This document shows positions 21,035 through 32,767 of a DNA stretch of 64,000 nucleotides, piece by piece. Location: the NCBI GenBank assembly GCA_001661515.1, contig LUVW01000023.1, positions 124,001-188,000 on the forward strand. Reading direction: 5' to 3'. Source of the DNA: Capniomyces stellatus. Lineage: Eukaryota > Kickxellomycota > Harpellomycetes > Harpellales > Legeriomycetaceae. Each line of letters starts with the position of its first letter. Position 1 is the first letter of the stretch. Under the pieces are notes generated by a model. That model ran no database searches. It had not been told where the DNA came from and saw only the letters and a program-made list of their open reading frames with translations. The position numbers and the translations under genes are program-made.

Positions 21035-22979
21035 ATGGGAAAAAACAACGTAGACGGCGGTGAAAATAGGGAACACTACGGACTTGCTAGTCCATATGGT
21101 TGGATGAAAGTACAGGCTTCAGAGCTTGTAAAGACACAAAAAGTGATTCAAATGTAAGTAATAATAAGAGTAAGAGCAAGTGGGTAGCAGGACAATTGAT
21201 TGGGGAGAGTCGAAAAGTAGAGAATTGGATAATTTAAATGGGGGGGTTTTTGGGTGATAAATAGAGATTCAACGGCGTCGGTGTTGGATACATGTATATT
21301 GTTGGCGGAGCACTCGATATCATCGGTTCCGATATACGACAAAAAGACGGGATCGTACTTGGGGTTATTTGACTTGCACGATTTGGTTAGACATATCAAC
21401 AGAAGTCTAAGCAAAAGCGGGGAAAGTTCACCAACATCAAGTAAGTATGGGGAGAAGAGGGGATAAGAAAAAGGATTGAAATTTTAAATGGGAGGAATTG
21501 TAAGTTTGGTATTAGGATTGGATTAAAATGATTGGGGTTGGATATGTAGATGAACACGGGGCGAATGGGTTTTACAGTAGGCGAAAGCTGAGTATTTTTG
21601 GAAAGAGCAATGAGGAGGAGAGTTTTATGCTAGGAAAGAATGGGGGAGGGATGGGGATGGGGATGGGGATGGGGATGGGGATGGGGATGGGGATGGGGAT
21701 GGGGATGGGGATGGGGATGGGAGAGGGAGGAGGAATGTTGTTGGGATCAAATGGACATGAGAGAGTAAAGAGTTTTTCGACAGGAGAGCAGTTGATAGAG
21801 CCAGACTCAGAGCTGCGAAAGAACAGTATTAGGTTGGATAGGGAGAGACTGAAGAGTAAGCTGATGCAGATAGACAGTAGTGGGGAGGGGGCAAAGAAGG
21901 AAATGAAGGCGATGAAGGGAGTGGAGAAGGGACTGGAGAAGGGAGTGGAGAAGGTGAATGAGTTAGCGGAGAAACTGGAGAAGTTGGAGGAAATGAGGGA
22001 GGATAAATTTCCGTTTATGAAGGAAAATGTGTTAAGTTTGAGCGACGCATCGATGATAAATCCGTTCTATGCGGTGATGCCAGAGTCAACAATGGCGCAG
22101 ATAACAGAGGTGTTTGGAACAGGAGTGCACCGAGTGGCAGTAATGGGAGGCAGTGAGAAGATCGAGGGGATCCTGTCGCAGTCAACGGTGGTCAGGTACA
22201 TGTACGAGAACCAGTCGAGGTTCAAGGACCTGGACCCGATATTTGAGAGAAAACTAGAGGACCTCAATATAGCGTACAAGAACGTGGTTTCGGTGCGGCC
22301 AACAACGCTGGTGACCACGGCGCTGTACCTGCTGGACAAGCAGAAAATCAGTTCGTTGCCAATAGTCGACTCCGAGTACCGAGTTCTGGGGTGCCTGTCG
22401 TTGTCCGACATCAAGTACATTGTTCTCCCCAGGTTCAAACATCTGATTCGCGGGAACTGCCTCGAGCTGGTCCAGCATGTCCGCTACCACCAGGGCATTG
22501 CTGATGGCAAAGACCGTATCCCCGTATTCAGCGTCCGTCCTGACTCTTCCCTCAAAACCGTTGTTGGCAAGCTGGTTGCTACTCACTCACATCGTGTCTG
22601 GATCACAAGACCTCCAAACTCTACAGTCACACTTGGCTCCTGTATAGTAGACAACCCCGATCCAACTCCTGTTTTTTCCTTCAAAAACTATACTCCAACC
22701 GTCTATGAACCCTCCTCACTTGACAATTCTGCCCCAATCACTTCCCCTGTTCCTATTAAAATCTCTACTGCCCCAACCACTTCCGAGTTTCCCCCCAGAT
22801 CCAGTATTGGCGGCTCCAGAATCCCCTCTGCAAATCCACCTCATGGCTCCAATCCCATGTACCATGAAGGCGCTCTCTGTGGTGTTTTGACTCTAACTGA
22901 TATAATGGGTGCTTTGTCAGCCGGCCTCCAATCCTCTTCAGCCCAAGAAAACACCGATACTTATGCCGGCATGGATTAA
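21035..22979 (+). CDS. CBS-domain protein, SDS23/MOC1-like
   Basis: Three exons: 21035-21153, 21265-21440 and 21550-22979, giving 574 residues; splice sites are GTAAGT...ATAG and GTAAGT...GTAG. Four CBS-type units are visible: SVLDTCILLAEHSISSVPIYD (exon 2), TMAQITEVFGTGVHRVAVM, TTALYLLDKQKISSLPIVD and KTVVGKLVATHSHRVWI, the last closing with GVLTLTDIMGAL. This order resembles fungal SDS23/MOC1 proteins (PP2A-like phosphatase/APC and glucose-growth regulation); an AMPK gamma (SNF4) relative is the alternative. Between CBS units 1 and 2 there is a 12-fold Gly-Met repeat and a Lys/Glu-rich helix (GVEKGLEKGVEKVNELAEKL). The C-terminal unit is interrupted by a Pro/Ser/Thr-rich insertion of about 75 residues. 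Confidence 0.75.
21651..21720 (+). repeat. In-frame (ATGGGG)n microsatellite encoding (Met-Gly)12
   Basis: Eleven to twelve perfect ATGGGG units inside exon 3 of the CBS protein. A length change of whole units keeps the frame. It sits in a presumably disordered linker. Confidence 0.95.
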
Positions 22980-23163
22980 TCATCCACCCCCTCCTCCTTT
23001 TTCCTTTCACTTTTCCTTTTCCTTTTTTTTTTCTTCTTTTTTTTGATTCTGTTTTTGTTTTTGTTTTGTTATTTTATTGTTGCTATAAACCATCTCTACT
23101 ACCAAAACTACTACAAAAAGAAAAAAAAAAAAAATTCTGGAAAAAAGTTTAATAACATTTCCA

Positions 23164-24891
23164 TTACGTCGAGTCTGGTAAAACAATCCCTCGATCCTCA
23201 ATCAACTTTGCCAACATACACAGCTTTGAAGTTTCAATGTCTTGAGGCCTCAAAAACGACTCGATTCCGCACTCCTCAAGCAGCCCAATCAGTTCAGGGT
23301 CAAACATATGAAATATCTTTCGAACTGTTTTTCTCCTTTTCTGCATCAAAAATCGCCCCAAGTTCTCCAGTCCCTTGAAACTCCCCCGCAACAACACTTC
23401 CTCTTTGTCATATGGGCGTAGCTGTACCACACTTGCCCCAACTTTTGGTTCTGGAACAAACGCTTTCGAGTTCAGCTTGTATATTTCCTTTACATCACAC
23501 AAACTCTGTGACATTATTGACAGTCTCCCACGCTTATTATGTGCTGGTGGCGCTGCAATTCTCTAATCACAAAATAAAATAAAACAAAAAAGCCCACCCC
23601 CATACGTTCATTTTATCTGTTTTTTGTTTTTTGTTTTTACTCGTATACTTTAAAACACTTTAAAACTACTTCATTTACTCTTTATTTCTCATCTCTTTCT
23701 TCCTTACATTTCCCACTTCTCTCTGAAACATCAGTGTCATTGTCACATTCTTTATCCCAAACATCCCACTCTTGTCGCTCACTTGCTTCAACCACTGTAT
23801 AAGCAGCTGTGTTGAAATGTTGAACGGTAGATTTCCCATCAGATTTATCGTTTCGATATTATCCCCTATTTTTTTATTTACCATCATTTATCCAGCTTTT
23901 TTATTTTTATTTTTCTTGCTTTAATTACAGATCCCCTCCTCGCCATACCTTTACTGTTTCCATTCAACAATCATTATTCCACTCCCTTTTTTAACCAACT
24001 TTAAACGCCTACTTACAGTTCAGTGCCTGTGCCTGCTTCAATGCCAAGTTTATAATCTCTTCCTGGTTTACCGTTAAAATATCCCCTATTACTGGCTAAC
24101 CCCCCCACCGTTTTATAAAAAACAAAATACAAAACACATACACAACACAGGCCATCACTCTATCAGTATCATTTACTACCAATGCTACACACTATCCATT
24201 CCTCTTTTTACCGCTGCTACTTACCGAAAACCTTCCTTCGGATGCATCAGCTAGTTGCTATTTTAGAATATCTCAAATTAACATCTTTTCTCACAACACA
24301 GCCATACACACTCTCTCCCCTCCTCTCCAATCATACGGAAGCAATCCCACCAACATCTGTTTATATATTCTACTATCTACCTTTAACGTAGGCAGAAATC
24401 TTTCGTCCTTTTCCACCGCAATCACATTACTTGCCCCTGAATCAAGAATCGACCTAGATAGAAGCCCTGGACCTAAAATTTCATCAATATTTCGCTTTAT
24501 TTTTCTCTTTTCCACTTTTAATTTCTTTCAAAAATAGGAAAACAAAACTTCATGCCAACCACAATTCCAAATTCTTGTTCTTACCAGGCCCAACTTCTAA
24601 ATACATTGCCTTTTCATTGCTCAATTTCGCTTTTGAAACCAAAGTATCTATTCCAAACACATTATTATCACTATCATTATCAGTATCAGTATCATTATCC
24701 CAACCAAAGCGGCAAGAGTAATGGATTCCTTTTCTTTTTCTTTTTTTTTATATCCTCTTCTTTTTTTGACACTTACCTGTAATGTTCTTGTCAAGAATAA
24801 AATTCTGACTTAATTGTGACTTTGCTGATAATCCGTATATCCTAATCAGATCCCTAATCGAAGGAAGTCCTGGTAATTTGCTAATCGACAT
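23164..24891 (-). CDS. rRNA adenine N6,N6-dimethyltransferase, KsgA/TFB1M type (mitochondrial)
   Basis: SAM-dependent enzyme that dimethylates two adjacent adenines near the 3' end of small-subunit rRNA. The sequence resembles mitochondrial TFB1M more than nucleolar DIM1. Seven exons: 24891-24777, 24647-24585, 24472-24381, 24257-24225, 24095-24017, 23865-23708 and 23562-23164. Phases agree across all six introns, giving 312 residues. Motifs: [11 protein letters not shown] near the N-terminus (KsgA-type entry), EVGPGPG (E56-G62, SAM motif I, assembled from two exons), [17 protein letters not shown] and the catalytic GNLPFNIST (N139-L-P-F142). The C-terminal part reads [16 protein letters not shown] and [11 protein letters not shown], as in the family. 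No clear N-terminal presequence is visible. It ends tail-to-tail 184 nt from the CBS gene stop. Confidence 0.92.
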
Positions 24892-25733
24892 TATACCGCG
24901 CTATATTCTTATCTTTGTCTATTAATTCCTGTTTCCCTTTTTTCTTTCTTTTATTTCTTTTATTATTTATTTATTTATTTTGGCTCCAGGTATCCTTATT
25001 TGTTGTTTACGTTCTTGTCTTTTTAAAGTTCGTAGCTCTTGATCGATTATTCGATTGATTTTTAATTTCGTCTACTTTGATCTATACGTTTGTATATTTC
25101 TTGTTATCGGTGGATCCCCGTGCTTTAACTCAGAGTACAGCAGGTCAGTATACATACATTCAAGTGAATTATACAAAGTCTGATTATAACATTGATATCC
25201 AGAGTAAAGGTAATTGAAATATAACACCAGACTATTTTAAAATCAAACCGCAAATAATTGCTTTAATTTACCTCATGGAAAAAAAAATTATACTTTACAA
25301 AAAAAAAAAAAAAGATTTCTTGATTAAACTGATTCCAGAATCCAAAATCGAACCAAAATCAAATTGAGCCTTAACAAATGGTCAGTTTAAACTAAGACTC
25401 GACTTGGAAACTATACTTTCAAAGCTGTCACAGGCAGTATTAACCATACCAACCAGACAAACAAAACCCTCACAGCAGTTAAAATCTCACTTCTCTTATA
25501 AGCACAAAAGATGATTTGATTACTATTCTTGCTTATATCTTCCAAAAAAATAAAAAAAGACAAAAAAAAAATATTTAAAAACAAATTTCCACGAGCTGAA
25601 ATTAAAATAACAAGAAAAAAAAACAGAAAAACAAACTGAAATAAAACGGCTAATGTCCGGATTTAAAAGCCATAAACTACATACCACCACCTCCCTACTC
25701 CCCCACCCATCACATATATTCTTGTGCTTCCAC
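24892..25733. other. Intergenic spacer
   Basis: 842 nt upstream of the methyltransferase and downstream of the TMEM256-like gene; AT-rich, with A-runs at 25300-25315 and 25555-25630. No gene is supported. Confidence 0.5.
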
Positions 25734-26105
25734 TTAAAACAGAAGCGAAAGCCATCCTGCAACAAGTGCCAGTCCACCAATAGGTGTAACAGGTCCCATC
25801 CATCTATATTTTTCACGGTTCAAAACCAAACAGTAAATACTTCCTGAAAACAATACCGTGCCTGTTGCGATAAACCCGGCTGCATAGTTCAACCCCCTAA
25901 TCTTTATAGTCGTGTTTTTTGAAATCGCAAATAACCCTAAAAGCACAATCGAATTCAGCTGATGGTATTTGTTTGCTGTCTCCCAACTCGCCAATTGCGA
26001 AGGTGTGACTCCCTCTAGTTTTTTTAATGCATGCCCACCTATCGCTCCTAGCGTTACCCCGGTTGCGCCCATTATTGCTGCAGTTTTCAATATGTAATTC
26101 GACAT
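25734..26105 (-). CDS. TMEM256/DUF423 (YgdD-type) small membrane protein
   Basis: 123-residue single-exon protein with four hydrophobic segments. Family landmarks are visible: GATGVTLGAIGGHALKK near the N-terminus, WETANKYHQLNSIVLL in the middle, GTVLFSGSIYCLVL and GPVTPIGGLALVAGW at the end. DUF423/TMEM256 proteins are small four-helix membrane proteins of unknown biochemical role, found from bacteria to animals; eukaryotic forms are often mitochondrial. The length matches the family, and the start at ATG 26105 (MSNYILKTAAIMG) fits. A run of AT-rich DNA follows on both sides. Confidence 0.9.
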   Translation of the reverse strand: MSNYILKTAAIMGATGVTLGAIGGHALKKLEGVTPSQLASWETANKYHQLNSIVLLGLFAISKNTTIKIRGLNYAAGFIATGTVLFSGSIYCLVLNREKYRWMGPVTPIGGLALVAGWLSLLF

Positions 26106-27137
26106 TTGCGCTATTTTCCTTTTATATCTGGTTTCTCTACTATTCTGTGTTTTGTTGGTTTGAGCGACTAAAGTTGAAAGAAAAAGATATCCAATTTATT
26201 TTCTCTTTTCCTTTGAATTACTTTTTTTGATGGGGTCTGTTTAATTTCTGTAATTTACCTTTTTTTTATTAGAGTTTTATAACGTGATTTATTTTTGTTT
26301 CATATGGAATGTTTTGTGATACTTTTAGCACTCTTTCGAATAGTTTAATCAAAGAGTAAAAGCTAGCAGCACTTTGCTAACCTCTATTACTTGGCTTGAT
26401 TGTTGGCACAACAAAAAAAAGCACACACTAAAGCATCATGGACCTTAAATTTATAACCCCCCCCCCTCTCTCTTCACTGTTTGGTTGAAGAGCGTTAATG
26501 GTGTCATTGTAACGGAACAAGGCAAACCAAAGAAAAGTAACAAAGCACAAATTTCAAGTTAATATGCATATAAAATGTCAGCGCAAACATGAGGTTTACC
26601 GATTGAAAATGAACAATAGCTAAATATGGTTTCCACTCCCCATAAATCCTGGTGGTCGTAGATAACAAACACAAGGTTTTGACTAAAGTACGGTAAATGC
26701 CTTATTGTGTTGGATATATAGGATATTCCAATATATATAATGTTATTTTGTATTTTGTTTGATGAAAAAGCGCTAAAAAACATAATAGCTTCAAGATAAA
26801 ACCGATATGCTTAATTTTTCACTTTTACCAGCTCTTGTTGTAAAAACAAGGCTTTGAAGTTATACAGGCATGGCATTTAAAAGGCTAATGCACATACATT
26901 CATGGTAGGTGCATTTTTCGAGGCGCTTCTAGTACCAGTCTTGTTCTGGAAATAAAAAAAAGATATTAAAATCCACTCCAAGGAAATAGAAGGGGAGGGG
27001 GGGGGGGGAGAAAAGGTTCAGTACAGCGATATAGCCATCTAAAGAGGGTTTTTTTCTGTTTATAAACTCTCTTGCTGTAACTTGAACACCTAAAGTTCCC
27101 AGTCAAGTATTCTGTCAAAATTTAAAGTATCAGCAGT
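26106..27137. other. Intergenic spacer between divergent genes
   Basis: About 1 kb, AT-rich, with C-run CCCCCCCCC at 26458-26466 and G-run at 26995-27010. Both look like homopolymers. No gene or RNA is recognised. Confidence 0.5.
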
Positions 27138-28417
27138 ATGTCCATGAAATTGAAAACAGTGTCCATAGCTCCAGTTAGTAGGATTCCAGAGAAACGGGGC
27201 TTGGAGATTAAAGACCTGGGATGTGATTTTTATGATAGTAGTTTGGAATTCAGATCAAGCAAAAAGCTCGAGTGCATGGAGGCTCGAAATACCGACCTGG
27301 ACAACAAGTTAATTGGGCTTGGGTTGGTAGGCTTGGATACTTGCAAAAGAAAAAATAGTCAGGGTGTCTCTTGTAAACACCTACAAAACCATGAATGTTA
27401 TCCAAGACAAATAGGTCAAAATAACCATATATAAAAACACGTGATTAATAGGTTGGCTTGGAGGGGAGTGGGCAGTCAAATGGAGGCTTCAAGTTGAAGG
27501 CTAGAAAGCTGCACATACCGAGGCTAGACAAAAAAAAGCAGAAGGAGTTCTTTAGCTTATTGCAAAGCTCAAGAAGTTTCACCGACCTCAAGAAACCCAA
27601 AGCCGGGAGCAACATTTTAGTTTTGAAAAAGTTAGGGCTAGGAAACAGCTGGATCAAGCAAGAAGGATCGCCTGCACTTGACTCGCCAGATGTTGACAGA
27701 GGAGAAAGCAGAGGCAGCAGGAGCGAGTATATAAACCAAGACAGAAAGGCATCAATTGACACGCTTAGCAAGGGTATGATTGACTTTGATGCTTTGTGGG
27801 AATATACCCTTAGCGACATAAGATCTCAAGAGAGACGGGGCAGTTTCAGACAAAATGGTAGCTCCAATATGCTGTCCCAGAGCAGCAGCGAGGGCTACAG
27901 TAGAAGCGATCTGAACTCAATAAACATGCACCCTGTTGAAGATTCAGCCTCATATACCGAATCACCATCCACCGAGACAATGTTATCTGGAACAGAAACC
28001 AAAAAGAGCCAGGATGAAGGTGATATAAAACAGTTTCCCGAGATCAGCTTCAACTCTTTCAGCTTTATATCAACCGAGATTAACGGTGGGCGTGGTGCCC
28101 AAAGGGGAAAACCAGAAAACTTGACGGCACCTGACCCAGCCCTACCTAGCCCATTGCCTGATTCTCACAGAAAGTTCAAGTACACAGAAGATCACAGAGA
28201 CTTTAGCTTGGAAATGGTTGATTGCGCCTCACCTAAAAGCCAACGTTACTGCGAAAAAAGAGCTATGTCAGGGCGTAATGGTAGGTCAAATGGCGCCCGG
28301 AAAACCATATTCCAAAGACCCTCCATGCTTTCGGTGGAGGTTTTAGATTCTGTTGATAGCACCAAGCAAGGGTTGTTTTATCTTTTAAAAAAATACTTGA
28401 CATCTAAAAGGCAATAG
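27138..28417 (+). CDS. Unrecognised Ser-rich, probably disordered protein
   Basis: Two exons, 27138-27326 and 27452-28417, joined in phase 0 (LGL / VGLEGSGQSN), giving 384 residues. I do not recognise the family. It begins MSMKLKTVSIAPVSRIPEKR. A basic stretch (KLKARKLHIPRLDKKKQKEF) in early exon 2 is followed by QSSRSFTDLKKP, then long Ser/Glu/Asp-rich, low-hydrophobicity sequence with many SQ and SP sites. A short DTLSKGMIDFDALWEYTLSD segment is the most helix-like part. The C-terminus is basic (LLKKYLTSKRQ). No signal peptide or membrane segment is seen. It could be a regulatory or scaffold protein, but nothing in the sequence shows a function. Confidence 0.6.
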
Positions 28418-28859
28418 TTGTTGGAGTCATTCTATCTTTAGCTGAGGATCGGCTTGATATTTAAATATAAGTGTATTTATGTATGAGGCTGTTAAAAGTG
28501 GCTATATACCTTTCAATAAAAAAAATTTGGTAAAAAAACGACCTGAGATCCACATACAACGTAAAACAAATATTAAAAACAAATGTCAGAATCCACTTGT
28601 TTCTATTATTGTGGCTATGCTTTATTTATGATAATACCAAGAAAATCAAACAAAGCCAGGCAAAGAAACGATAGTACAGAAATAAAGGGCGCAAAAGAAA
28701 AAGAGATTGGATTGGCGGGTATGAGTAATTTGTCAAGATATTCCAACTTTTTCCTGTTGTATTTTGATATATCTGTATATATATATTTTTAGAAAAAAAA
28801 AGTAAAAGAAAATGGTAATAGTACTGAAGCTAGATTAAAACAACTAGAATAAAAATGAG
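28418..28859. other. Spacer between convergent genes
   Basis: A 69-codon ORF with an ATG at 28583 is present (MSESTCFYYCGYALF) but has no codon or homology support. Otherwise AT-rich. Confidence 0.5.
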
Positions 28860-29839
28860 TTAATAACCTTGGTTATATCCGCCCTGGTTGTATCCACCCT
28901 GGTTATACCCACCCTGGTTGTATCCACCTTGGTTTCCTCCACTGAACTGGTCAAAAGTCGAGGCTTCGCCACCACCAACATTGTTATAGTTGTATTGAGG
29001 TTGGTTTTGAACAGCGAGTTCAGACTCCATTCCAATGACGGCCTTGTTGGCGGCTTCCTGGGCTACAATGTCACGAGTCAAACCAGCTTGCATGTGACCA
29101 GACTTTTGGAAGTATTTGACTGCCATAGCAGCGGCAAAACCAGCAGTCATTTTCTTTAAAGTAGCGTGAGGCATTTTTTTGCCTGTTTTCTTTTGTTTGT
29201 TTTCAAAGTACTTGACGGCTTGGTATGCAGCGGCACCAGCTATAAAATAATTTAAACAATAAATAACAATATACCGTTAGCACGCTCGCTTTGTAATAGC
29301 TTTTTTTTTCCTTTCTTTTTCTTCTTTCAAAATAAAGTAGGCCCTAGTGAGCTAGTGTAACGTTTAGCGTAGTTTCTGGTTGGCAATGACCCAACCCACT
29401 TACCAATGAGCATGTGAATCTTGCTTGTTTTTCCTGAGCCACTGGAGCCAAAAAGACCACGTTCATCTCCGCCACTCATGGACTCCATCTGGTCAAAATC
29501 ACGTTGCATCTGCTCCATATCAAATCCCTCTAGATCACGAGCCCCAACGTGTTCCTGGACTTGGATTTGTCCAATTCCTGGGTCAGCACCATCAGAGAAA
29601 ATTCTGGCATATTCTTCAATTGACAAGTTCTCATCGAGATTGTCATCATCATAGCCTTGACCATATCCACCTCCTTGGTTGTAGTTTCCTCCTTGGTTGT
29701 AGTTGTCTCCTTGGTTGTAGTTGCCTCCTTGGTCATAACCTTGGTTGTAGTTACCCCCTTGGTCATAACCTTGGTTGTAGTTGCTCCCTTGATCATACCC
29801 ACCTCCTGGCATGTTTCCGTATCCTTGATTGTATGACAT
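28860..29839 (-). CDS. CipC/DUF3759-like protein with Tyr-Asn-Gln-Gly repeats at both ends
   Basis: Two exons, 29839-29404 and 29239-28860, with an intron at 29403-29240 (GTAAGT...TTATAG), giving 271 residues. The core reads IAGAAAYQAVKYFENKQKK, HATLKKMTAGFAAAMAVKYF and RDIVAQEAANKA. This matches the repeated AAYEA..AYE / HA.AKE...GLAGA pattern of fungal CipC-like (DUF3759) proteins, small proteins of unknown function induced under stress or antibiotic exposure. The N-terminal 65 residues are tandem NYNQGYDQGG units, and the C-terminus is tandem NQGGY units. Both are prion-like, low-complexity sequences that would favour self-association. A central acidic, Met-rich segment (LSIEEYARIFSDGADPG, MEQMQRDFDQME) links them. 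No signal peptide is seen. Confidence 0.75.
29640..29815 (-). repeat. Tandem repeat encoding NYNQGYDQGG units
   Basis: Imperfect 15-30 bp units (on the plus strand, TTGGTTGTAGTTNCCTCC and CTTGGTCATAACC) in exon 1 of the CipC-like gene. A related 15-bp unit recurs at 28865-28935 in exon 2. Confidence 0.85.
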
Positions 29840-32767
29840 TTTTATTTAATAGCTATGTTTTTTTTAAACAGTGTATATAGGCTTAAGATTTTTTAAATAA
29901 AACTGAACAAGCTTCTATTTATTTGCCTCACCGTGTTAATTTATATCTTTTTTTTTACTCTTTGTTTTATTTCTTAATGCTTATTTTTATTTCTTGATAT
30001 TAGGTTTTATTTCTCAATGTTTGTTTTAATTTCTTTATTTCTCTTTGTTTCTACATAATTGACTTTCTGTTTACCTACTATAATTGCTTCCAGCTCCAAC
30101 TATCTTCATTGAATTCTTTCCAGTTGCTGCTGTTGGTAAAGTTTGAAACTAAAAATAAAACTGCCAAAATTGATAGCTAATGGATTTAGTAAAATTGATA
30201 AACTTAATAAACTTAAACCCAATTTGAGTTGTTATTAAATCATATTACATGATTCAATTCTATAACATTTTCAAATCCGACAATTAAAATATGCCCAGTT
30301 TTGAACTTTTTATTGCCGTTAATTGGTCAAAATAAACTTTGGCATTGCTTGATAATGTTCACATAAATAATTCAAATGTGTTTTTGATACTACAAAAGCC
30401 AAGATAAAATATCGATCCTTTCATCTGTCTTGTAGACCAATAGTACACATTCAATGCGCACATTTGCCAATTTTGTATTCAATAGTTCCAGCAACATTCA
30501 AATAACAAAGCTTGCTTCTTTGTAAAATACATTGCAATGCTCTTTATTTCATTTTCGACCTTTTCTCGACCTTGTTTTAGTGTAAAGTTCGAAATAAAAA
30601 AAACGAAAAAGCTATCATTTGCCTGTTCAATATCAGCCCGGCCTAGTAAAAGTCTGCCATAAAGTTCTCAACTAAACTAGGAATTTGGGCAAGCCAGCAG
30701 CAATCCTGCTGAACCAAGTATGTGTTTTCTGTAACTACGTTATTGGTTAAAAATTCCACCAACATTATTAAGGTTTCCCAAAACAGCCGCCTAGTGGCAC
30801 TTTCATACTGCGCTAACCACAAGAAAATTGCAAATTAAGTTTGGTGATTCAAGTCGAAGTTAAAGTCTAAAAAAAGAACAAACTACTGTATATAAAATAG
30901 AGCAGAGTAGAAAAAATCTTCAATAAAGAGATACAGATTTGTAAACAGCGCTGACAAATGTTGCCCATACAATTCTATTGTAAAAAAAAAAGCTTACTTG
31001 TCGATTTTACAAGTCTAATAACTGTAAAATAAACTGCTTTTTGGCCAGAAACAAAGATGTTTTTCATTAAACTGGAATGCCAAGAAAATGATTATGCAAA
31101 TTTTTACTCTTTGATTACAACTGAGGAAATCATGACAAATATGAGTGCAAATAAAAACAAACAACACTACGTTATATCCTGTGCATATATAAATATCACT
31201 TGTGGTTTGTAACCATGTCCTCGAGTTGTACCATTTAAATATCATGTGGCGTAATGAAGATTTGTAGATTATGAAGGTATGCCCTCCCGTTTAAAGGTTC
31301 TTTTAAACAAAGTCAATCAACACCTGGTGCGAGCGAATGACGCCTGCTGACGAGTCACTGCGCCCACGTTTTAAAACAATAGGTCATCGATTAAAAATTA
31401 ATATTTTGCCGAGTAATCACAAAAATAAAACCCTTGGCGTATTACGCTAAAAATATATATCTTGGCGAGGTAATTAGGAATAACCAAACAATATCCCGAA
31501 ACTCCTTAGCCCTCAATCCGATATAAATATAAGCACCAACCACATTCTATAAACAGGTCAACCTAACTGGGGTAAAGTGAACATGTTGGCTACTATTTCA
31601 GCCTTCTTGGTTCAAAAACACAGAGGTGAGTTTTATAGATCAGAGTGGCTTGATTTAGTGTTTTCGTTCAAATTTGTTGAATTTCCAACCACCTTTCTCA
31701 ATCTGTACGTTTATAACCCTGGCCTCAAAACCAGCTTTGGTTATACACGGGTAGCCGTATACGTAAACATACTGGCTTAAACTAATAGCAGCGTGAATAA
31801 AGCTTTATGGTACATTAATATACATAATGATATTTATAGACAAGATGATGGTGATATACAGATTTCTATTTATAAACAAAACGACGGTAATAAACTGAAT
31901 AATCAACGTGCTCTCTATAACAGTCTATCAAATAAATAAATATTGGAAAACAGCAAAACAGCAAAACAGCAAAACAGAGATTGGAGATCAATAATTTTCC
32001 CAGAGACACAGAACCATGGCCATTGTACTATTCAAAGTCAATAACATCATCTGTATTTATTCCGGTAGTGCAAACCGTATTGTTATTTGCTAAAGAATTA
32101 TGGTATGTAAATACATAGTAGCATCCTCTATATGTAGAGAATTTGATAAGATCCAGGGTTTCGAACCTTCCTATAATTTCAAGTTCGAAATAGTATTTCA
32201 AGTCCATAGTGAAAAATATTAAAAATAATAAATAGTTTATACGAGTATTAAGATGACAACTTGAAATCAATTGAAACGGATTGTTATTTCACACAGAATA
32301 TAATCATACACCCCCCCTTGGAATAAAAAATACCCGAGATCTAAGCTAAACGACGTTAAAGGAGTATACATGCAGCTAAATAATTAAAATATGGTTATGA
32401 CTTTATAGAGTGAGAATCAACTTTCAAACATGTTGGGTTGCTGTGTGTGTAACTATACTCGGTTTTATTTACTAAAAAAGGGGGGTTGACATTAGAAAAA
32501 AAAACATATAACAATTTCAGCGCCAAATTGTAGAGCAAAGGTGAAAGCTCAAGTTTAAACACAAAAAGTTACATAGTTTTGCTGCTATTAGTCATGTCCT
32601 GTTTAATACATAGTATAAATACTAATGAGGAGGAAGTGAAAGCGCGATAAGAAAAGAAGAAAAGTAACATCGATAAACAGTCAACTTTGTATTAGAACCC
32701 ACCAGATAACCAAAATCAGTAACTAAACCAGCCTAAAGCTAAACCAGTCAAGTTTACACAGAAAACA
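29840..32767. other. Long intergenic region (divergent promoters)
   Basis: 2.9 kb, AT-rich. One 60-odd codon ORF from an ATG at 31583 (MLATISAFLVQKHR) lies about 55 nt after a GATATAAATATAAG tract, but nothing else supports it as a gene. An AAAACAGC repeat sits at about 31950-31978. TATAAATA at 32614-32621 lies about 150 nt before the ligase ATG. Nothing further is recognised. Confidence 0.5.

Noticed and set aside
28583..28792. 69-codon ORF MSESTCFYYCGYALF...
   Set aside because: Low-complexity Lys-rich interior and AT-rich end, no family, in a short convergent spacer.
31583..31780. Small ORF MLATISAFLVQKHR... after a TATA-like tract
   Set aside because: Length is within chance for this composition and no other evidence supports it; mentioned only in the spacer entry.
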